Under the pieces are notes generated by a model. It ran no database searches. It was not told the origin of the DNA and saw only the letters and a program-made list of their open reading frames with translations. This document shows, one piece after another, positions 1 to 7,439 of a DNA stretch of 64,000 bases. The position numbers and the translations under genes were made by a program. The stretch comes from Robiginitalea sediminis (GTDB taxonomy: Bacteria > Bacteroidota > Bacteroidia > Flavobacteriales > Flavobacteriaceae). Each line of letters opens with the position of its first letter. Position 1 is the first letter of the stretch. The stretch covers positions 1,291,332 through 1,355,331 of the forward strand of contig NZ_NGNR01000001.1 of assembly GCF_002198115.1 (NCBI RefSeq). Reading direction: 5' to 3'.

Positions 1-74
1 GGGCAGGCGCCGCCGTAACCGCCCGGGGAGTCTTCGGGGATATCCTCCGGATTGCCCAGAGGGGACATACACAT
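1..74 (-). CDS. Possible 5' end of a divergent gene (partial)
   Basis: On the minus strand an open frame with ATG codons at 74 and 68 runs off the left edge. Its visible product begins MCMSPLGNPEDIPEDSPGG, a hydrophilic Pro/Gly/Asp-rich stretch that I do not recognise. It would be transcribed away from metZ with a very short shared upstream region. About 24 residues cannot establish a gene, so this is only a possibility. Confidence 0.25.
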   Translation of the reverse strand, partial: MCMSPLGNPEDIPEDSPGGYGGAC

Positions 75-75
75 T

Positions 76-88
76 AACCTATCAGAAA
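76..88 (+). promoter_or_regulatory. Putative sulfur-gene motif upstream of metZ
   Basis: The sequence AACCTATCAGAAA ends eight bases before the metZ ATG. A copy differing at one base (AACCTATCGGAAA, 2551-2563) sits at exactly the same distance from the sulfite reductase ATG. Same sequence, same spacing and related function suggest a common operator or leader element, perhaps bound by the neighbouring Rrf2 regulator. That assignment is inference. Confidence 0.4.
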
Positions 89-96
89 TCTGAACC

Positions 97-1275
97 ATGA
101 AAAAGAACCACCCGGAAACCGACGCCATCCGAATCCAGCTCGAACGCTCGGACTTTATGGAGCACTCGGCCCCCGTTTACCTGAGTTCCAGCTTTGTTTT
201 CGAAGATGCGGAGGACATGCGGGCGTCTTTTGCAGAGGAAAAGGACCGCATCCTGTATTCCCGCTATTCCAACCCCAATACCTCAGAATGGATCGAGAAA
301 GTCGCCCGGATGGAAGGGGCCGAAGCTGGTTTTGCCTTCGCCTCCGGGATGGCTGCGGTTTATTCCACCCTGGCAGCCCTGCTGGACAGTGGCGACCACA
401 TCCTGGCCAGCCGCTCCGTCTTCGGGTCCACCCATACGCTGCTGACCCAGATCTTCCCCAAGTGGAACATAGACCACTCCTATTTCCGGTTCGACCGTTT
501 GGAGGAGGCCGAGGCCCTGATCCGGCCCAATACCCGGATCCTGTATGCGGAATCCCCCACCAACCCGGGGGTGGATATCCTGGATCTGGAAGCCCTGGGG
601 AAGCTGGCGAAAAAACACGGCCTGCTGCTGGTTATAGACAACTGTTTTGCCACCCCGTATCTGCAACAGCCCATCCGTTTCGGGGCAGACCTGGTGATCC
701 ATTCCGGCACCAAACTCATGGACGGTCAGGGCAGGGTCCTGGCCGGGATTACCGTGGGAAGCCACGACCTGATAGACCGGGTGTACCGTTTTGCGCGGAT
801 TACCGGCCCGGCCCTTTCCCCGTTTCACGCCTGGCTCCTTTCCAAGAGTATGGAAACCCTGCCCGTCCGGGTAGACCGGCATTGCGATAACGCCCTTAAA
901 GTGGCTGAATTCCTTTCGGCCCACCCCAAGGTAAACTGGGTAAAATACCCGTTTTTAAAGAGCCACCCCCAATACGACCTGGCGCGTAAGCAAATGAAAG
1001 CCGGGGGCTGCGTAGTAGCCTTTGAGGTTGCCGGGGGAGTGGAGGGTGGCCGGACCTTTTTCGACCACATCCGCTTGCTTTCCCTGTCTGCCAATCTGGG
1101 GGACACCCGAAGCATTGTAACCCACCCGGCCTCCACAACGCACAGTAAACTCAGTGCGGAAGAACGGGCGGAAAGCGGTATTACGGATGGGATGGTGCGT
1201 ATTTCGGTAGGATTGGAACACCCGGAGGATATTTGTGCGGACCTGGGTCAGGCTCTGGACCATGTTGGGGGGTAG
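97..1275 (+). CDS. metZ: O-succinylhomoserine sulfhydrylase-type PLP enzyme
   Basis: This 392-residue protein belongs to the Cys/Met-metabolism PLP enzymes (fold type I). It should form homocysteine from an activated homoserine and sulfide. The PLP lysine is K206 in the stretch HSGTKLMDGQGR, and D181 in VIDNCFATP should hold the pyridine nitrogen. The DGQGR sequence after the lysine is typical of MetZ rather than cystathionine gamma-synthase. Whether the acyl group is succinyl or acetyl cannot be read from sequence. It sits at the head of the sulfur block, so sulfide made by the downstream CysH and sulfite reductase can feed it, and its homocysteine can feed MetH. The start is the ATG eight bases after the shared upstream motif. 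Confidence 0.9.
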   Translation: MKKNHPETDAIRIQLERSDFMEHSAPVYLSSSFVFEDAEDMRASFAEEKDRILYSRYSNPNTSEWIEKVARMEGAEAGFAFASGMAAVYSTLAALLDSGDHILASRSVFGSTHTLLTQIFPKWNIDHSYFRFDRLEEAEALIRPNTRILYAESPTNPGVDILDLEALGKLAKKHGLLLVIDNCFATPYLQQPIRFGADLVIHSGTKLMDGQGRVLAGITVGSHDLIDRVYRFARITGPALSPFHAWLLSKSMETLPVRVDRHCDNALKVAEFLSAHPKVNWVKYPFLKSHPQYDLARKQMKAGGCVVAFEVAGGVEGGRTFFDHIRLLSLSANLGDTRSIVTHPASTTHSKLSAEERAESGITDGMVRISVGLEHPEDICADLGQALDHVGG

Positions 1276-1302
1276 GAGCATCATTTTTCGTACCTTAGCC
1301 CT

Positions 1303-1710
1303 ATGCTCTCCAAGAAAACCAAATACGGGTTAAAGGCCCTGGCCTACCTGGCCAGCCGGAAGGACCGCCAACCCGTGCAGATCGCCGAAATAGCACGGGA
1401 AGAAAACATCTCCCAGAAGTTTCTGGAGAGCATCCTGCTGACCCTGCGCAAAAACGGGTTTTTAGGTTCCAGGAAAGGTAAAGGCGGGGGGTACTACCTC
1501 ATCAAGGACCCCAAAGACATTCCAATGACCAGCGTAATGCGGGTTCTGGAAGGCCCTATTGCCATGGTACCCTGTGTGAGCCTTAACTTCTACGAACCCT
1601 GTGCCGATTGCCCGGACGAGGCCTCCTGTGCCGTGCATAAGCTCATGTTGCAGGTGCGGGACAGCGCCCTTGAGGTCTACCGTCACAATACTTTGGCCGA
1701 TATCCTTTAG
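1303..1710 (+). CDS. Rrf2-family transcriptional regulator
   Basis: A 135-residue Rrf2 regulator with an N-terminal winged helix (MLSKKTKYGLKALAYLA, recognition region around SQKFLESILLTLRKNGFLGS) and the family's glycine-rich wing GKGGGYYL. The C-terminal half has cysteines at 91, 100, 103 and 109, with His112 close by, so it could bind an Fe-S cluster like IscR or NsrR; this is inferred from spacing only. It lies 27 bases after metZ and before cysH, making it the obvious candidate regulator of the sulfur genes. CymR is a known Rrf2 member that controls cysteine metabolism, but CymR itself lacks the cysteines. Confidence 0.85.
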   Translation: MLSKKTKYGLKALAYLASRKDRQPVQIAEIAREENISQKFLESILLTLRKNGFLGSRKGKGGGYYLIKDPKDIPMTSVMRVLEGPIAMVPCVSLNFYEPCADCPDEASCAVHKLMLQVRDSALEVYRHNTLADIL

Positions 1711-1771
1711 ATTCCGCAAACTCCGTGGCCAGCGGTAACATAATCCATAAAAACCCCTCACGTTTTTTATA

Positions 1772-1793
1772 AATCTATAAAAACGATAGGATT
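1772..1793 (+). promoter_or_regulatory. Inverted repeat upstream of cysH (candidate operator)
   Basis: AATCTAT, seven bases, then ATAGGATT forms an imperfect inverted repeat in the AT-rich stretch before cysH. Its right half, CGATAGG, is the reverse complement of the CCTATCG core seen before the sulfite reductase gene. A related CAATAGG lies at 1864-1870. A dimeric Rrf2 binding site is a plausible reading but is not shown. Confidence 0.3.
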
Positions 1794-1879
1794 TATGTGA
1801 AAATTAACGCAGTTTGGTATTGGGTTTCCGAAAAGTGATGTAGATTTGAAAAGTCTACCAAATCAATAGGATAAATAAA

Positions 1880-2503
1880 ATGAAGTTTGACGGCGCGCAA
1901 ATCCGACACCTCAACCAACAGCTTCGGGGCATACCCCCGGAGGAGATTATTTCCTGGGCCATAGAGCATGCCCGCAGGCCGGTCCTGACTACGAATTTTG
2001 GCCCGTATGCTGCAGCCATCCTCCATGCCGTAACCGAAATCCGCAGGGATATCCCCGTCATCTGGTGCGATACCGGGTACAATACCCCCCAGACTTACAG
2101 GCATGCGGAAGTCCTTATGGAACGGCTGGACCTGAATATGCGCATCTACATCCCGGAAATCACCGCGGCCCGTCGGGATGCCCTGATGGGGGTACCGGAT
2201 ATCGATGACCCTAACCACGCCCGCTTCACGGAGCAGGTGAAGCTGGAACCCTTCCGTCGTGCCATGGCCGAGCACCAGCCCGATATCTGGTTTGCCAACC
2301 TGCGAAAGGGGCAGACCGCCCACCGGGATACCCTGGACATCCTCAGTATTGGCAGGGACGGGGTTTTAAAGGTAAGCCCGTTTTACCACTGGAACGATGC
2401 AGAACTGGATGTCTACCTCAGCCGCAACGGCCTGCCAAACGAGCACCAGTACTTCGACCCAACCAAAGTCCTGGCCAACCGGGAGTGTGGTTTGCACATC
2501 TGA
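1880..2503 (+). CDS. cysH: Phosphoadenylyl-sulfate (PAPS/APS) reductase
   Basis: This 207-residue protein matches the CysH fold. It has a nucleotide-binding segment (VLTTNFGPYAAAILHAV), then WCDTGYNTPQTY, and ends with the catalytic ECGLH motif at the extreme C-terminus. It should reduce activated sulfate to sulfite using thioredoxin or glutaredoxin. The paired cysteines that bind a [4Fe-4S] cluster in APS reductases (CC...CxxC) are absent, so it belongs to the cluster-free type usually linked to PAPS. No sulfate adenylyltransferase or APS kinase gene lies in the window. It is followed by sulfite reductase 68 bases later. Confidence 0.85.
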   Translation: MKFDGAQIRHLNQQLRGIPPEEIISWAIEHARRPVLTTNFGPYAAAILHAVTEIRRDIPVIWCDTGYNTPQTYRHAEVLMERLDLNMRIYIPEITAARRDALMGVPDIDDPNHARFTEQVKLEPFRRAMAEHQPDIWFANLRKGQTAHRDTLDILSIGRDGVLKVSPFYHWNDAELDVYLSRNGLPNEHQYFDPTKVLANRECGLHI

Positions 2504-2550
2504 CTTTTAAATAGAGTGTATCCGGTTCTTTTGCGCTTATTAGTCTATAT

Positions 2551-2563
2551 AACCTATCGGAAA
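2551..2563 (+). promoter_or_regulatory. Putative sulfur-gene motif upstream of sulfite reductase
   Basis: AACCTATCGGAAA ends eight bases before the sulfite reductase ATG and matches the metZ copy at 12 of 13 positions with identical spacing to the start codon. Being so close to the ATG, it would overlap the start of the transcript or lie in the 5' untranslated region, so both a repressor site and an RNA element are possible. Confidence 0.4.
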
Positions 2564-2571
2564 AATATATA

Positions 2572-4671
2572 ATGAAAAGTTTTCAAACCGAAATCGAAGA
2601 CCCCGTCGTTGCCCGCGACATCATTGAACTGGAGCGGAAGATCCGCGCATTCCGGGAGGGTGGGGTCGATGAGGAAAAGTTCCGCAGCCTGCGTCTGGCC
2701 CGGGGCGTTTACGGACAACGCCAGCCCGGGGTGCAGATGGTGCGGATCAAAATCCCCTATGGGAAGCTCACGGCACGGCAGCTGGAGCGTATTGCAGACG
2801 TCTCCGACCGGTACTCCAATGGCAAACTCCACATTACCACCCGCCAGGACATCCAGATCCACCATGTAGACCTGGAGGATACCCCGGAGCTCTGGGCCGA
2901 GTTGGAACAAGACGCCGTAACCCTTAGGGAAGCCTGCGGGAATACGGTCCGCAATGTGACCGCCAGCGAAACGGCCGGGATCGACCCCCGGGAACCCTTC
3001 GATGTTTCCCCATATGCCCAGGCGGTTTTTGAATACTTCCTCCGAAACCCGGTAGGGCAGGAAATGGGCCGGAAATTCAAGGTTTCCTTTTCCGCCTCCG
3101 AGGCCGATACAGGCCTGTCTTACATGCACGACCTGGGTTTTATTGCCCGCCTTCAGGGCAAGGTGCGCGGGTTTAAGGTTTTGGTTGGCGGGGGGTTGGG
3201 TGCCCAGCCCCGGCACGCGGATACGCTTTATGAGTTCCTCCCGGAAAATCAGGTTATCCCATTAATGGAGGCCATCCTCCGGGTGTTCGATCGGTATGGC
3301 GAGCGAAAAAGCCGCGCCAAGGCCCGCATGAAATTCCTGCTGAAAGACTTAGGTCTGGAGGCCTTCCGCGAGCACATTGAAGCGCAGTATCCGGCCCTTA
3401 CGTTCAGGGAATACCCCATAGATGCAGCGGCATATCCGATACCGGCACCTGCCGTAAGCGCCCCTGAAATCCCCGCGATAGCGGATACAAAGGCCTTTCG
3501 TGCCTGGAAAGCCACCAACGTCATCCCCCAGAAACAAGCCGGGTATTGTGCCATCGGGCTGCGGGTCTTCCTGGGGAATTTTACCACAGACCAGGCCCGC
3601 CTACTCGCGGCCCTGGTCCGGCAATATGCTGCAGGGGAACTACGCCTTAGCCTTCGGCAGAACATCCTGATCCCCTTTGTAAAGGAACGGTGGCTCCCCT
3701 ATTTCTACCTGCAGCTCCGGGAGCTGGGTCTGGGAGCTGCCGGCTACAACACGGCAGCCGATATTACGGCCTGCCCGGGAACGGATACCTGTAACCTGGG
3801 TATTGCCAGCAGTACCGGCATCGCTACGGAACTGGAACGCGTCCTGGCCGAGGAATATCCGGAATACCTGGGCAACAGCGATGTGGTAATTAAGATCAGC
3901 GGGTGTATGAACGCCTGCGGGCAGCATACCATGGCCCATATCGGCTTCCAGGGGATGTCTATCCGGACCCCGGACAAACGGGTGGCCCCGGCCCTGCAGG
4001 TCCTGCTAGGGGGTGGAAACCTCGGTGGCGGGTCAGGGGTTTTCGCAGACAAAGTCATTAAGATCCCATCTAAGCGCGGGCCTCAGGCCCTCAGGGATAT
4101 CCTGGACGATTATCGGGAGAACGGCAAGGGACAGCCCTACCACGACTATTACAGTAGTCAGGGACAAGCTTACTTTTACAACCTGCTGAAACCCCTTTCA
4201 GAGGTCGAGGCCTTGTCGGATTCGGATTTTATCGATTGGGGCAGCCGCGAAAAGTACGAGAAGGCCATTGGGGTGGGGGAATGCGCCGGGGTGGTGATAG
4301 ACCTGGTAGCCACCCTCCTGCTGGAGGCAAGGGAAAAACTGGATCAGGCAGGGGAAGCCCTGGCTCAGGGAAAATGGGCTTCGTCCGTGTATTGGGCCTA
4401 CAGCGCCCATATCCACGCCGCCAAAGCCCTCCTTACCGCCGGGGATATCCCGACCAATACCCATGCAGGTATACTCCGGGATTTCGATACCCACCTGGGG
4501 CAGTCCCTCCGGATACCGGGCAGCGAATCCTTCTCTGAAGCGGTGTTCCGGATGAACCGTCATGCCCCGGATGCCGGGTTTGCAGCAGACTACCTGAAAC
4601 AGGCTACAGATTTTGTGAAACTGGCGGAAACCTTCCGCGCCCAAACCCTGGCCCATGATACCGCGAAGTAA
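2572..4671 (+). CDS. Ferredoxin-type sulfite/nitrite reductase with C-terminal HEPN-like domain
   Basis: A 699-residue assimilatory sulfite reductase reducing sulfite to sulfide with six electrons. It has the duplicated ferredoxin-like and siroheme half domains. The cluster/siroheme cysteines are C401-x5-C407 (CPGTDTC) and C445-x3-C449 (CMNAC). The family is usually about 550-600 residues; here roughly residues 560-690 add a helical domain. Its SVYWAYSAHIHAAKALL segment and following H-x-G-I-L-x-D-F resemble HEPN domains. Sulfite rather than nitrite specificity is inferred from neighbours: CysH upstream, siroheme synthesis and a ferredoxin reductase downstream. The last 17 bases overlap the next gene. 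Confidence 0.88.
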   Translation: MKSFQTEIEDPVVARDIIELERKIRAFREGGVDEEKFRSLRLARGVYGQRQPGVQMVRIKIPYGKLTARQLERIADVSDRYSNGKLHITTRQDIQIHHVDLEDTPELWAELEQDAVTLREACGNTVRNVTASETAGIDPREPFDVSPYAQAVFEYFLRNPVGQEMGRKFKVSFSASEADTGLSYMHDLGFIARLQGKVRGFKVLVGGGLGAQPRHADTLYEFLPENQVIPLMEAILRVFDRYGERKSRAKARMKFLLKDLGLEAFREHIEAQYPALTFREYPIDAAAYPIPAPAVSAPEIPAIADTKAFRAWKATNVIPQKQAGYCAIGLRVFLGNFTTDQARLLAALVRQYAAGELRLSLRQNILIPFVKERWLPYFYLQLRELGLGAAGYNTAADITACPGTDTCNLGIASSTGIATELERVLAEEYPEYLGNSDVVIKISGCMNACGQHTMAHIGFQGMSIRTPDKRVAPALQVLLGGGNLGGGSGVFADKVIKIPSKRGPQALRDILDDYRENGKGQPYHDYYSSQGQAYFYNLLKPLSEVEALSDSDFIDWGSREKYEKAIGVGECAGVVIDLVATLLLEAREKLDQAGEALAQGKWASSVYWAYSAHIHAAKALLTAGDIPTNTHAGILRDFDTHLGQSLRIPGSESFSEAVFRMNRHAPDAGFAADYLKQATDFVKLAETFRAQTLAHDTAK

Positions 4672-5443
4672 GCTCACCCTGGTGGGGGCGGGTCCGGGAG
4701 ATCCGGAACTCATTACCCTGAAAGCCATCCGGGCCCTGGGGCAGGCGGACGTAGTCCTGTACGATGCCCTTGTGGCCACCGACCTGTTGGCACACGCCCC
4801 CAAGGCAGAACACATCTTTGTGGGCAAACGCAAAGGCTGTGCGGCCTACCTGCAGCCCCAGATCAACGAGCTGATCGTGGAACTGGGACGCACCCGTGGC
4901 CATGTGGTGCGCCTTAAAGGGGGAGACCCTTTCATATTCGGCAGGGGTTCGGAAGAGATGGAATACGCGGAGGCCCACGGGATGGAAACCGAAATTATCC
5001 CCGGGCTGTCTTCTGCCCTGGCCGTACCGGCCCTGCGACATATCCCCCTGACCCTCAGGGGTGAAGCCGAGAGTTTCTGGGTGGTTACCGGCACCACCAG
5101 GGACCACCAGCTCAGCCGGGACGTGGCCCTGGCGGCCAAGTCTTCCGCTACCGTTGTTGTCCTCATGGGGATGTCCCATCTGGGGCAGATCATGGCCTGC
5201 TTTGCAGCCGAGGGAAAGGCCGGTTTGCCCGTTGCCGTTATCCAGGAGGGGAGTACCCGGGCCGAACAGATGGTAGTGGGTACCGTATGCGACATCCGGG
5301 AGCGGGTAACCCGCGCAGGACTCCGCAGCCCGGCCGTTATCGTGGTCGGGGAGGCCGTCCGGTTGCACCGGAATGTGACCCCGCTGCTCAACGAACTGAA
5401 AACCGCCGGGTTCTCCGACCCGGCCCTGATACGCACCGCATGA
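4655..5443 (+). CDS. cobA: Uroporphyrinogen-III C-methyltransferase
   Basis: A 262-residue SAM-dependent methyltransferase that converts uroporphyrinogen III to precorrin-2, the first step to siroheme. The start shows the family's VGAGPGDPELITLKA motif, followed by LYDALV, GDPFIFGRGSEE and the PVAVIQ/G-T region near the end. It is the stand-alone form without CysG dehydrogenase or uroporphyrinogen synthase domains. It overlaps the sulfite reductase gene by 17 bases and the next gene by ATGA, so siroheme supply is translationally coupled to its consumer. Confidence 0.93.
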   Translation: MIPRSKLTLVGAGPGDPELITLKAIRALGQADVVLYDALVATDLLAHAPKAEHIFVGKRKGCAAYLQPQINELIVELGRTRGHVVRLKGGDPFIFGRGSEEMEYAEAHGMETEIIPGLSSALAVPALRHIPLTLRGEAESFWVVTGTTRDHQLSRDVALAAKSSATVVVLMGMSHLGQIMACFAAEGKAGLPVAVIQEGSTRAEQMVVGTVCDIRERVTRAGLRSPAVIVVGEAVRLHRNVTPLLNELKTAGFSDPALIRTA

Positions 5444-6033
5444 AACGAAATAACCTGTATCCCATTTTTTTGAAAACCTCCCAGTTGGAAATCCTTATCG
5501 TTGGCGGGGGTTATGTGGCCGAGGAGAAACTACATTTCCTGACCAAATCCAGCCCGGATGCCCGGGTAACCCTGGTGGCCCCTTTCTTCAGGGAAGGCAC
5601 CCGGGAGGTGGCCGCTCAATTCCGGGCACACCTGGTCCACGGGGAGTACCATGCCGGCTTCCTGCAAGGCAAGCATATGGTCATTGCTGCCACAGACCAC
5701 ACAACAGTCAACGAGCGCATTTACCGGGACTGCCGCAGCCGGCATATCCTGGTCAATGTGGCCGATAACCCGCCCCTGTGCGATTTCTACATGGGAAGTA
5801 TCGTGACCAAGGGGCACGTAAAGGTGGCTATCAGCACCAACGGGCAGTCGCCCACCACGGCCAAGCGGTTGCGGGAGTACTTCGAGGCCGTCCTCCCGGA
5901 GGACATCAGCCAGCTGGTGGAACACCTCCGGGCCTACCGCCAAACCCTGGCGGCCAGTTTTCAGACCAAAGTGGAAGAGATGAACCGGGTAACCCAACAG
6001 CTGGTTGCCGACAAAAGCGAAACAGCATCATGA
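5440..6033 (+). CDS. Precorrin-2 dehydrogenase / siroheme synthase N-terminal type
   Basis: A 197-residue protein homologous to the N-terminal part of CysG and to Met8p/SirC. It carries an NAD-binding Rossmann motif near the start (ILIVGGGYVAEEKL) and the family's ATDHTTVNERIY and NVADNPPLCDFY stretches. It oxidises precorrin-2 to sirohydrochlorin; Met8p-like members also insert iron, and no separate SirB is visible here. The start is the ATG overlapping the cobA stop (ATGA). An in-frame upstream extension would lie entirely inside cobA and looks non-coding. Confidence 0.9.
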   Translation: MKRNNLYPIFLKTSQLEILIVGGGYVAEEKLHFLTKSSPDARVTLVAPFFREGTREVAAQFRAHLVHGEYHAGFLQGKHMVIAATDHTTVNERIYRDCRSRHILVNVADNPPLCDFYMGSIVTKGHVKVAISTNGQSPTTAKRLREYFEAVLPEDISQLVEHLRAYRQTLAASFQTKVEEMNRVTQQLVADKSETAS

Positions 6034-7094
6034 TACAAACCGATTTACTCATTATTGGGGCGGGCCCTACCGGGCTGTTCACCGTATTTGAAGCCGGGCT
6101 GCTGGGCCTGAGGTGCCACCTGATAGACGCCCTGGCCCAACCGGGTGGCCAGTGCGCCGAGATTTACCCCAAGAAACCCATCTACGATATCCCGGCCTAC
6201 CCGGAAATCCTGGCAGGCGACCTGGTAGAGCGGCTCATGGAGCAGATCCGGCCTTTTCGTCCCGGGTTTACCCTGGGGGAACGGGCCGAAACCCTCGAAA
6301 AAGGGGAGGATGGGCAGTTTACCGTACGGACCGATAAAGGTACCCCCCACCGGGCGCCGGTAGTGGTCATTGCCGGGGGGCTGGGCTCTTTTGAGCCCCG
6401 CAAACCGCAGATCCCGGACCTGGAGCAGTTCGAAGACCGGGGGGTAGCCTATATGGTTAAGGACCCGGAGGCGTACCGGGGTAAGAAGGTGGTGATAGCA
6501 GGCGGGGGGGATTCTGCCCTGGACTGGGCCATCCACCTGGCCCCCCTGGCTTCCGAGTTGCACCTGGTCCACCGCCGCAACGAATTCCGCGGGGCTCAGG
6601 ACTCGGTAGACAAGGCCTCGGCCCTGGCGGCAGGGGGCAGCATCCGGTTGCACACCGAAGCCCAGGTGAACCGGCTCATCGGGGACCACAACGGCCTGAA
6701 GGCCCTTGAAATAACCCACAACGACCCGGCCAAAGCCCAGACCTATGTGGAGGCGGATGCCTTTATCCCCCTGTTTGGCCTTTCCCCCAAGCTCGGGCCC
6801 ATCGGGAACTGGGGGCTGGAAATCGAGAAGAATGCCATTAAGGTGAACAACGCCTACGATTACCAGACCAACATCACGGGGGTGTATGCCGTTGGGGATG
6901 TCAACACCTACCCGGGAAAACTCAAACTCATCCTTTCCGGCTTCCACGAGGCAGCCGTTATGTGCCAGAGCGCCTACCAGGTGGTCCACCCCGGTAAACG
7001 CTATGTGATGAAGTACACTACCGTGGGGGGTATCAACGGGTTCGACGGCAGCAAAAAGGAAGCGAAAAAAGAAGTGGTTCGCGCCATCGCCTGA
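6030..7094 (+). CDS. Thioredoxin-reductase-like ferredoxin/flavodoxin-NADP+ reductase
   Basis: A 354-residue FAD/NADPH enzyme with two dinucleotide-binding motifs: LLIIGAGPTGLF near the start and VVIAGGGDSALDWA in the middle, plus a C-terminal FAD-closing GVYAVGDVNTYPGKLKL. The redox-active CxxC of true thioredoxin reductases is missing, which marks the type 2 ferredoxin-NADP+ reductases. It probably delivers NADPH electrons through ferredoxin to the sulfite reductase three genes upstream. It overlaps the previous stop by ATGA and is the last gene of the sulfite reductase-siroheme unit, followed by a terminator. Confidence 0.9.
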   Translation: MIQTDLLIIGAGPTGLFTVFEAGLLGLRCHLIDALAQPGGQCAEIYPKKPIYDIPAYPEILAGDLVERLMEQIRPFRPGFTLGERAETLEKGEDGQFTVRTDKGTPHRAPVVVIAGGLGSFEPRKPQIPDLEQFEDRGVAYMVKDPEAYRGKKVVIAGGGDSALDWAIHLAPLASELHLVHRRNEFRGAQDSVDKASALAAGGSIRLHTEAQVNRLIGDHNGLKALEITHNDPAKAQTYVEADAFIPLFGLSPKLGPIGNWGLEIEKNAIKVNNAYDYQTNITGVYAVGDVNTYPGKLKLILSGFHEAAVMCQSAYQVVHPGKRYVMKYTTVGGINGFDGSKKEAKKEVVRAIA

Positions 7095-7121
7095 GGCTGT
7101 TTGCGCAAAAGAGCGACCGTT

Positions 7122-7159
7122 CCGCCTTGTGCCCAATGGGGTGCCGGGCGGTTTTTTTT
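7122..7159 (+). terminator. Rho-independent terminator after the sulfite reductase operon
   Basis: CCGCC (7122-7126) pairs with GGCGG (7147-7151), with further interior pairing of GTGCCC against the GGGGTGC side, followed by eight T residues. It lies 28 bases after the ferredoxin reductase stop and separates this unit from the riboswitch-controlled methionine genes. Confidence 0.75.
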
Positions 7160-7192
7160 GGCGCTGAACATCGTAAAAATCCCCGGGATAGC

Positions 7193-7223
7193 TTGCTTTT
7201 AAAGGGGTGGTGCCGTTACTTTG
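7193..7223 (+). promoter_or_regulatory. Bacteroidota-type promoter for the metH transcript
   Basis: A -33-like TTG (7193-7195) and a -7-like TTACTTTG (7216-7223; consensus TAnnTTTG, one mismatch) are separated by 20 bases. Transcription would start about 20 bases before the riboswitch P1 helix, as expected. Confidence 0.5.
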
Positions 7224-7248
7224 CGCCAGTTCATTGCCACCCTGTTTT

Positions 7249-7356
7249 GGTTATCGAGAAAGGTGGAGGGAATAGACCCTGGGAAGCCTTAGCAACCCTT
7301 CGGCCGTGTGCCGGAGAAGGTGCTACATTCTATCCGGCCTGCCCGGGCAGATAACG
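7249..7356 (+). promoter_or_regulatory. SAM-I (S-box) riboswitch
   Basis: The stretch has the S-box core in order: P1 strand GTTATC (7250-7255), the GAGAAAGGTGGAGGGA block, AGCAACCC, a P3 arm CCGG/GGCC-type hairpin, AAGGTGCTACATTC, and the closing GATAAC (7350-7355) that pairs with the first strand. This class binds S-adenosylmethionine. It sits about 85 bases before the first metH gene. I do not see a strong intrinsic terminator right after it, so control may be translational or use a weaker structure. Confidence 0.93.
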
Positions 7357-7439
7357 ACCTGGCGAACAGCCACCTCTTCTCCTTTTCTCGTATTTCCCAA
7401 AACGGTGCCCGGGCCCTTGTATGAAGGCCCAGAAAACCG

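Noticed and set aside
7127-7354. Small plus-strand reading frame of 75 codons
   Set aside because: It overlaps the terminator and the SAM-I riboswitch, whose conserved RNA blocks explain the sequence.
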